Origin: Bacteroidales bacterium | Lineage (GTDB): Bacteria > Bacteroidota > Bacteroidia > Bacteroidales > UBA932 | Length of the DNA stretch: 64,000 nt | NCBI GenBank assembly: GCA_022653735.1 | Contig: JALCSU010000003.1 | Coordinates: 62,001-126,000, forward strand | Reading direction: 5' to 3' | In this document: piece by piece, positions 58,354-64,000 of the stretch | Position numbering within the stretch: position 1 is the stretch's first letter | Layout of the letters: the number at the start of each line of letters is the position of its first letter | Notes under the pieces: model-generated | What the model saw: only the letters and a program-made list of their open reading frames with translations | Told to the model about the DNA's origin: nothing | Database searches by the model: none | Made by a program: the position numbers and the translations under genes

Positions 58354-59796
58354 ATGTTTAATAAAAGCGTTTACACTGCAAGACGCCAGAGGCTCATTGA
58401 GCTGATGGCCCAGACGGCGCCTCAAGGCAGCCGCGGAATCGGTATTTTCATTGGCAACGGAGAGGCTGCGGCCCAGTACAGAGACAATGCCTACAAATTC
58501 CGCCAAGATTCTTCGTGGCTCTATTTCTTCGGAATAGATGCCCCAGGCTACGCCGCAGTGATGGATTTCGATAGCGGAGACGTAAAAATCTATGCCGACG
58601 ACGTGGAGATAGGCGACATAATCTGGATGGGGCCTCAGCCGTCAGTGGCATCAATCGCTGAAGGAGCTGGCGTGCACGTGACTGCTCCATTCTCAGCCCT
58701 CAAGGAAGATGTAGGCAAAGCCCGTTCACAACACAGGAAATGCCATTATCTGCCGCTTAGCCGGTGGTACAATACCATGCTCATTGAAACGCTGATGGGG
58801 CTCGGACCTGGCGACCTGGGAAAGGCAAAGGAAGATGGCGCAACGGAGGGCAAGGCTCCTTCGCTGGAGCTGACTAAAGCAGTGATAGAACTCAGGCTCA
58901 TTAAGGAAAACTGCGAAATCGCAGAAATGGATGATGCCGGCGCTCTCGGGCAGGAAATGCACACAGTCGCCCGCAACAGCATAAGAATCGGGACGATAGA
59001 GCAAGAAATCGTCGGCAAGATGGATGGCGTGACACTCAGCAAGGGCTGGGGTGTTTCATTTCCGACAATCCTCACGCAGCACGGCGAAACGCTTCACAAT
59101 CACCTGCACGACAAGGTGATAGAGCCAGGAAAGCTGATGGTGATAGATGCCGGCGCAGAGAACAACAGCCATTATGCATCAGATTTCACTAGAACCTATC
59201 CTACCAGTGGAAAGTTCACTCAGAAGCAAAGGGATGTCTACCAGATCGTATGCGACTGCAATGAATATGCTTTCAAGCTCACTAAGCCAGGAATAGCGTA
59301 CAGAGATGTCCATCTGGCCGTTTCTAAACTGATGCTGGAAGGTCTGGGCCAGCTCGGCCTTGTCCATGGGAATCTTGACGATATGGTTGCCGAGGGCGTA
59401 GCGGGAATGTTCCAGCCACATGGCCTTGGGCATAACATTGGACTTGACGTGCACGACATGGAGGATCTTGGAGAGGATCTGGTGGGCTACGATCCGGATC
59501 AGCGGCGTTCTTCTCAGCTGGGACTTGGGAACCTTAGAATGGCCCGAGTGCTGAAGCCTGGACATTTCATTTCCGATGAGCCAGGAATATATTTCATTCC
59601 TGCGCTGATAGAGAAATGGAAGAGCGAAGGCACCTGCAAGGACTTCCTCAATTTCGACAAGCTTAAAGAATATTACGACTTCGGCGGCATCCGCCTGGAG
59701 GATGATGTTCTCGTAACCATTGATGGAGCCCGCCACACTGGCCCTAACCGACTGCCGATTCAGCCAGACGACGTAGAGACCGCAATGCAAGGATAA
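58354..59796 (+). CDS. pepP: Xaa-Pro aminopeptidase (M24B)
   Basis: LMVIDAGAENNSHYASDFTRTYPTSGKF, HGLGHNIGLDVHD, FISDEPGIYF, GGIRLEDDVLVT. Confidence 0.92.
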   Translation: MFNKSVYTARRQRLIELMAQTAPQGSRGIGIFIGNGEAAAQYRDNAYKFRQDSSWLYFFGIDAPGYAAVMDFDSGDVKIYADDVEIGDIIWMGPQPSVASIAEGAGVHVTAPFSALKEDVGKARSQHRKCHYLPLSRWYNTMLIETLMGLGPGDLGKAKEDGATEGKAPSLELTKAVIELRLIKENCEIAEMDDAGALGQEMHTVARNSIRIGTIEQEIVGKMDGVTLSKGWGVSFPTILTQHGETLHNHLHDKVIEPGKLMVIDAGAENNSHYASDFTRTYPTSGKFTQKQRDVYQIVCDCNEYAFKLTKPGIAYRDVHLAVSKLMLEGLGQLGLVHGNLDDMVAEGVAGMFQPHGLGHNIGLDVHDMEDLGEDLVGYDPDQRRSSQLGLGNLRMARVLKPGHFISDEPGIYFIPALIEKWKSEGTCKDFLNFDKLKEYYDFGGIRLEDDVLVTIDGARHTGPNRLPIQPDDVETAMQG

Positions 59797-59828
59797 ATCA
59801 CTCCTTCACGGACGATCTAAAATTTAAA

Positions 59829-59866
59829 TTCCAGGGCGGACCTCTCGGCCGGCTCTGGAGTTTTTT
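59829..59866 (+). terminator. Putative Rho-independent terminator of pepP
   Basis: TCCAGggcgg...ggctCTGGA followed by TTTTTT. Confidence 0.6.
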
Positions 59867-60073
59867 GCTTACGTTAACGATCTCTTTTCAAGACCATGTG
59901 ACTTCTTACTGATTCATAATCAATAACACTGCGACAAAGGTAATCTCGTCTCGAATGGCCTGCAATACCATGAAATTATGATTTTGGGCTTTGTCATCAT
60001 TTCTAGGTATCAGCGAAGCAGCGCGGCGGCATATTCATAATAAATAAGGATAAGCGAGCTGGGCATTTTTTGC

Positions 60074-60081
60074 TACATTTG
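60074..60081 (+). promoter_or_regulatory. Candidate -7 element TACATTTG
   Basis: TAnnTTTG 20 nt before ATG of 60101 ORF. Confidence 0.4.
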
Positions 60082-60100
60082 CCTAATAATTTCATAATCA

Positions 60101-61039
60101 ATGCGCACACAGAAAGTTTACGAGCCGAAGGATATGATGATCGACCTCATCAGAGACAATTACAACGTGCTTCAGGCTCTTGGCAGTTTCGGCATCAATC
60201 TAGGTTTTGGCGACAAGACGGTGGAAGAGGTCTGCAAAGACAACGGCGTAGACTGCAGAACTTTCCTCATTGTAGTCAATTTTATGGTCAATGGCTATTT
60301 CCGGGACGAAGAACTCGAATATGTCAATGTCGGCTCTCTGCTGCATTACCTTCAGGCCAACCATAAATATTATCTGGATTTCCAGCTGCCTTTCATGAGA
60401 AAAGAGTTGTCCGATTCTCTTGATCCTGACGGCCGGGTGGACAAACTGATAATGGATTTTTACGATGCTTATGCAGCTGAAGTACGGAAACACATGAAAT
60501 ACGAAGAAGATCGTCTGTTCCCATACATCAACAGCCTGCTGGAGGGGATGAGGGACGAAGCTTATAACATCGATGCCTACGCCAAGCATCATGGGATGGC
60601 AGACGTAAAATTGAAGGAGCTTAAGAATATAATAATAAAGTACTTGCCAGGAGACAGCCTACGCAATAACATGCTAACCGCTACCCTCTACGACCTTTAC
60701 AACAACGAGGAATGGCTGCAGCTTCATGCGAAAGTTGAGAATGAGATTCTAGTGCCAGTCATAAAGAATATGGAAATGAATATTTCGACAGGTGCTGACG
60801 TATTAAATGTCGAGGAAGGTAGTGAGAACGCTCTCAGCCCTCGCGAGAGAGAGGTCGTGTCGTGCCTGGCGATGGGGCTGTCTAACAAAGAAATAGCCTC
60901 GAAACTGAATATTTCGATAAACACCGTGATCACTCATCGGAAAAACATAGCTACCAAACTCAGCATTCATAGCGTTGCGGGAATAACCATATATGCAATA
61001 GTGAATAATCTTGTGGATATAAACTCTGCTAAGCAATAA
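60101..61039 (+). CDS. DUF542-like / hemerythrin-like / LuxR HTH regulator
   Basis: DKTVEEVCKDNGVDCRTFL; HMKYE and HAKVE HxxxE motifs; LSPREREVVSCLAMGLSNKEIASKLNISINTVITHRKNIATKLSI. Confidence 0.88.
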   Translation: MRTQKVYEPKDMMIDLIRDNYNVLQALGSFGINLGFGDKTVEEVCKDNGVDCRTFLIVVNFMVNGYFRDEELEYVNVGSLLHYLQANHKYYLDFQLPFMRKELSDSLDPDGRVDKLIMDFYDAYAAEVRKHMKYEEDRLFPYINSLLEGMRDEAYNIDAYAKHHGMADVKLKELKNIIIKYLPGDSLRNNMLTATLYDLYNNEEWLQLHAKVENEILVPVIKNMEMNISTGADVLNVEEGSENALSPREREVVSCLAMGLSNKEIASKLNISINTVITHRKNIATKLSIHSVAGITIYAIVNNLVDINSAKQ

Positions 61040-61052
61040 AAACTATTTTTAT

Positions 61053-61060
61053 TATATTTG
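61053..61060 (+). promoter_or_regulatory. Candidate -7 element TATATTTG
   Basis: TAnnTTTG 34 nt before ATG of 61094 ORF. Confidence 0.4.
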
Positions 61061-61093
61061 AACATAATATTGTGGTTATAATAATAATTAGTT

Positions 61094-61567
61094 ATGAAAA
61101 AAGTAGTTTTATTCGCAATTGCTTTACTAGGCTGCGCTGTTATGGCAACCGCTCAGCCGAAGGCTATCGGAGGAAGGTTAGGCTGGGGTTTAGGCGCTTC
61201 ATATGAACATTATCTCGGGGATCCGAATTTCCTTGAGTTCGATGCGGGGATGTTCGGTGTAAACGATGTCGGCTTCAGGCTGGATGGCCTTTACAATTTC
61301 GTGTTTGCCGAGCCGGACTGGACTCCTAGGGGAACGTGGCAATGGTACGCCGGGCCTGGCGTGGCGCTCGGCTCTGCCCACTACAACCACGATGACAATT
61401 TCTTCTTCATGTTCGAAGGGCAAGTCGGCCTCGAATACAAATTCTGGTTCAATCTGCAATTATCCGCCGATCTCCGCCCTGGCTTCGGAATCTGCGATGG
61501 AGAATTCTACACCGACGGATTTTATTACGGATTCCTCCCTACCTTAAGCGTAAGGTATTACTTCTAA
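61094..61567 (+). CDS. Small outer-membrane beta-barrel protein
   Basis: Signal peptide MKKVVLFAIALLGCAVMATAQP, GRLGWGLGASYEHYLG, aromatic C-terminus LSVRYYF. Confidence 0.8.
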   Translation: MKKVVLFAIALLGCAVMATAQPKAIGGRLGWGLGASYEHYLGDPNFLEFDAGMFGVNDVGFRLDGLYNFVFAEPDWTPRGTWQWYAGPGVALGSAHYNHDDNFFFMFEGQVGLEYKFWFNLQLSADLRPGFGICDGEFYTDGFYYGFLPTLSVRYYF

Positions 61568-61762
61568 CTGACGCAACGACTCTCCCCGTCGAGCCTTGGC
61601 GGCACGCAATTACTCCGATGGCACGGAACGACTTCCACCGACGGAATCACATCTAGCTGAATATAGAATATTCACGATATTCGCTGCCCCCAGCACACTC
61701 AGGGCAGCGATTTTCTATTTATGCCCAACCACTCCCATCCCTATCTCTGGAATACGTTAGCT

Positions 61763-61984
61763 GCTTTCCCAAAGCGAGGGCGACCGCAACACAGCGCCCT
61801 AGAATGCTGGTAACCATGAAAACACCTCACATGCCATCCTAGGTGTTTGCATGCACGCACGCTCCTCAATGGCCTCAGAGGCACATCACCTCACGCGGCA
61901 AAAGCAAATGCACGATTTGGGCCGGTCTCTGTGGCCCTTCTCCTCGCGCAGAAAAAGCTCGAACCGAGGAGTTGATGATTCGCT
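61763..61984. repeat. Left copy of long direct repeat flanking the RAYT-like gene
   Basis: Begins GCTTTCCCAAAGCGAGGGCGACCGCAACACAG, ends GCGCAGAAAAAGC...GTTGATGATTCGCT; matches 63065-63321. Confidence 0.85.
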
Positions 61985-62043
61985 CGGAATTTCGTACTTT
62001 CGTGAAGCGGGCAATGGTGCCTGCTATTTAACCTAATTAAATT

Positions 62044-62961
62044 ATGTCTAACTTATTCAAAGATTGCTACCACATCTATTCGAACGGCACTAAAATGAAC
62101 GACATGTTCTCTGAAAGGAAAGATAAGATCATGATGATGAACATGTTGGCCGTCACTTCATTCTCCAATGGCGTAAGGCTTCTCACCCTGCAAGTCATGG
62201 ACACGCATTTTCACGTAATCGCTTCCGGAACTGTCGAACGCTGTTCCAAGTTCACGAGAGATCTCGTCTCCAAATTGAACATATTCATTAATAAAAAGGG
62301 TCGCACAGCATATTCAATAGCTGGACTTGAGATTTCGATGGACCCGATAACGGAAGAGCGTGAATTATTGAACAAAATAATTTATGTCTATCGGAATGCA
62401 ATTGCGGCTGGGTTCCCTCTCGCTCCATGGGAATATGAATGGGGGCCTGGGAATATATATTTCATAGATCATTCTTTGCTTGACTCTGTAGGGAAGCCTC
62501 TGAGAGAATTGCCGCTCAATAAGCAATATGCTTTATTCCATTCAAGGGTAAAGTTGCCGCAAGGCTGGAGAATTAATGATGAAGGCATGATATTGCCGCA
62601 TTGTTTCGTCGATTGGGGCGCAGTTGAGCATGAATTCAAGAAAGTGACTTCTTTCTTGGCATTTCTATATCAGAAGAGCGACCTTGAGGCCAGATATGAC
62701 AACGAGTGCAAGCGGAAAGTAATGAGCAGGTTCAGCATCAAGGAGCTGAGAAAAGAGGCTGACGAGCTGTGCTGTGCCGTCTATGGGCATGGGATAGCGA
62801 AAGGCAACGCTGAAGAGAGGCTTTACATCGCCAAGGAACTATGGAGGCAACGGAGGACGTATGATAAGTCTTACCTCGCCAGGGCAACTCTTGTTCCCAA
62901 AGAAGTCATCTATGAATATGTTGACGAAGGTGAACGAAATGCTTTTCCAGAGCACAGGTAG
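62044..62961 (+). CDS. IS200/REP-associated (RAYT-like) transposase-fold protein, probably domesticated or degenerate
   Basis: VMDTHFHVIASG (HxH), FTRDLVSKLNIFINKKGR, LLNKIIYVYRNAIAAGFPLAPWEYEWGPGNIYF resembles the YIHRNPVRAGL..P.DY.WSS region of Y1_Tnp/RAYT. Confidence 0.72.
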   Translation: MSNLFKDCYHIYSNGTKMNDMFSERKDKIMMMNMLAVTSFSNGVRLLTLQVMDTHFHVIASGTVERCSKFTRDLVSKLNIFINKKGRTAYSIAGLEISMDPITEERELLNKIIYVYRNAIAAGFPLAPWEYEWGPGNIYFIDHSLLDSVGKPLRELPLNKQYALFHSRVKLPQGWRINDEGMILPHCFVDWGAVEHEFKKVTSFLAFLYQKSDLEARYDNECKRKVMSRFSIKELRKEADELCCAVYGHGIAKGNAEERLYIAKELWRQRRTYDKSYLARATLVPKEVIYEYVDEGERNAFPEHR

Positions 62962-62989
62962 CCCTCTTCCCTGACTAAATGACCCCGCG

Positions 62990-63014
62990 ATGCTTTTCCT
63001 ACGCGAGGGAAAAG
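62990..63014. repeat. Partial extra copy of the repeat terminus (GATGCTTTTCCTACGCGAGGGAAAAG)
   Basis: Matches 63063-63082. Confidence 0.7.
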
Positions 63015-63064
63015 TCTCAGGATGACGGACTAGACGACGGAAGAGTGGAAAAGGTGTGCGGAAT

Positions 63065-63321
63065 GCTTTTCCTACGCGAGGGTAACCGCAACACAGTGCC
63101 TTAGAATGCAGGTGACCATGTAAACACCCCACTTGACATCCCGGGTGTTTACATGCACGCATGCCCCTCAATGGCCCCAGCGGCACATCACCTCGCGCGG
63201 CAAAAGCAAATACACGATTTGGGCAGCTTCTGAGGCACTTTACATCGCGCGGCAAAAGCAAATGCACGTGGTGCTCTACTTTGCGCAGGAAAAGCATGAA
63301 TAGGGTAACTGATGATTAGCT
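63065..63321. repeat. Right copy of long direct repeat flanking the RAYT-like gene
   Basis: Begins GCTTTTCCTACGCGAGGGTAACCGCAACACAG; contains perfect 13-bp hairpin CATGTAAACACCC/GGGTGTTTACATG. Confidence 0.85.
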
Positions 63322-63338
63322 GGGGGAAAGTTCCGAGG

Positions 63339-63998
63339 CTAGTGCTGAGGGCGGAGGTATTTGCCTTGGGCGGCGAAAGAGTCATATTCAGCCTTCCATG
63401 CATCGTCTACGAACACGCTGTCGGCCTTATCGATGAAAAGCACTCCATCCAGATGATCGCATTCGTGCTGGAATATGATTGCAGCAAAGCCACTGACGGT
63501 GTCCCTGCAAAGCTTGTAGTTTGACGCATCACGATAGGATATCGCCACTGAAGGATGACGGAAGACCCTTCCGCGAAGAGGCGGCACCGACAAACAACCT
63601 TCAAAACCAGGCACTGGAGCTCCGAATGCCGTATCTATCTGAATGTCCGGATACACTTCGAATGGCTCTCCTGGCTTGTCGACTCTCTGCACCGCAATGA
63701 CGCGCTTATTCACTCCAATCTGCGGGGCAGCGATGCCCACTCCACCATATTCAGGAGCATTCACGGTGGCCATAAGTTTGGCCTTCAAACTCTCATATTC
63801 CTTGGATTTCAGCGCCTTAGCCCCTAACTGCAATGATTTGGTCCTAAGGATTTTCTCGTCATCAGGATCATTGACATTCAACACATACATCACAGAATCC
63901 CCAGAAGACAGTAATGCGGTCTCTTCCTTCGTAAACCCTTCCGCACCCTTCTTTTCCCTAGAAAGCTGTAGTGACATTATCGTCCCCACCACCAGCAA
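63339..63998 (-). CDS. def: Peptide deformylase with N-terminal extension (may extend past the window edge)
   Basis: GGVGIAAPQIG, EGCLSVP, QHECDHLDG. Confidence 0.88.
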   Translation of the reverse strand: MLVVGTIMSLQLSREKKGAEGFTKEETALLSSGDSVMYVLNVNDPDDEKILRTKSLQLGAKALKSKEYESLKAKLMATVNAPEYGGVGIAAPQIGVNKRVIAVQRVDKPGEPFEVYPDIQIDTAFGAPVPGFEGCLSVPPLRGRVFRHPSVAISYRDASNYKLCRDTVSGFAAIIFQHECDHLDGVLFIDKADSVFVDDAWKAEYDSFAAQGKYLRPQH

Positions 63999-64000
63999 AA

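Noticed and set aside
1-64000. CRISPR-Cas, prophage, integrase or classical IS element
   Set aside because: No cas, integrase, phage structural genes or canonical transposase seen; the only transposase-fold candidate is the RAYT-like ORF.

Overview
Bacteroidota-type chromosomal window (SusC/SusD pairs, HTCS regulator, TAnnTTTG-like promoter motifs), read by eye from the sequence and ORF track with no database search. Main blocks: (i) ~1-30.7 kb: a large sulfated-glycan utilization locus with seven sulfatases, all with Ser-type S-x-P-x-R motifs, a GH2, a sulfatase-GH43 fusion, two SusC/SusD pairs, a DUF1735-like lipoprotein, an HTCS and a GH43-like lipoprotein that appears to lack catalytic acids. 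It ends in a sulfatase overlapping (ATGA) an anaerobic sulfatase-maturating enzyme. (ii) 32-34.4 kb: housekeeping genes (nitroreductase, AlkD-like, HAD). (iii) 34.5-42.9 kb: a three-gene outer-membrane locus (DUF3575-like, DUF3868-like/OmpA/TPR lipoprotein, 1766-aa lipoprotein with about 14 BACON-like repeats and a MACPF domain) beside a membrane-anchored AraC regulator. (iv) 42.8-46.5 kb: rsmA, aspS and a zinc metallopeptidase, with paired GAAA-tetraloop hairpins in the aspS leader. (v) 47.3-58.2 kb: a putative 3-keto-glycoside locus (TIM-barrel, Gfo/Idh/MocA, SusD/SusC, AGE epimerase, tandem DUF1080) with gene remnants. (vi) 58.3-64 kb: pepP, a hemerythrin-LuxR regulator, a small OMP, an IS200/RAYT-like gene flanked by ~220-260 bp direct repeats carrying covarying hairpins, and def. 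The strongest candidates for undescribed biology are the BACON-MACPF operon and the RAYT-like gene with its structured flanking repeats.
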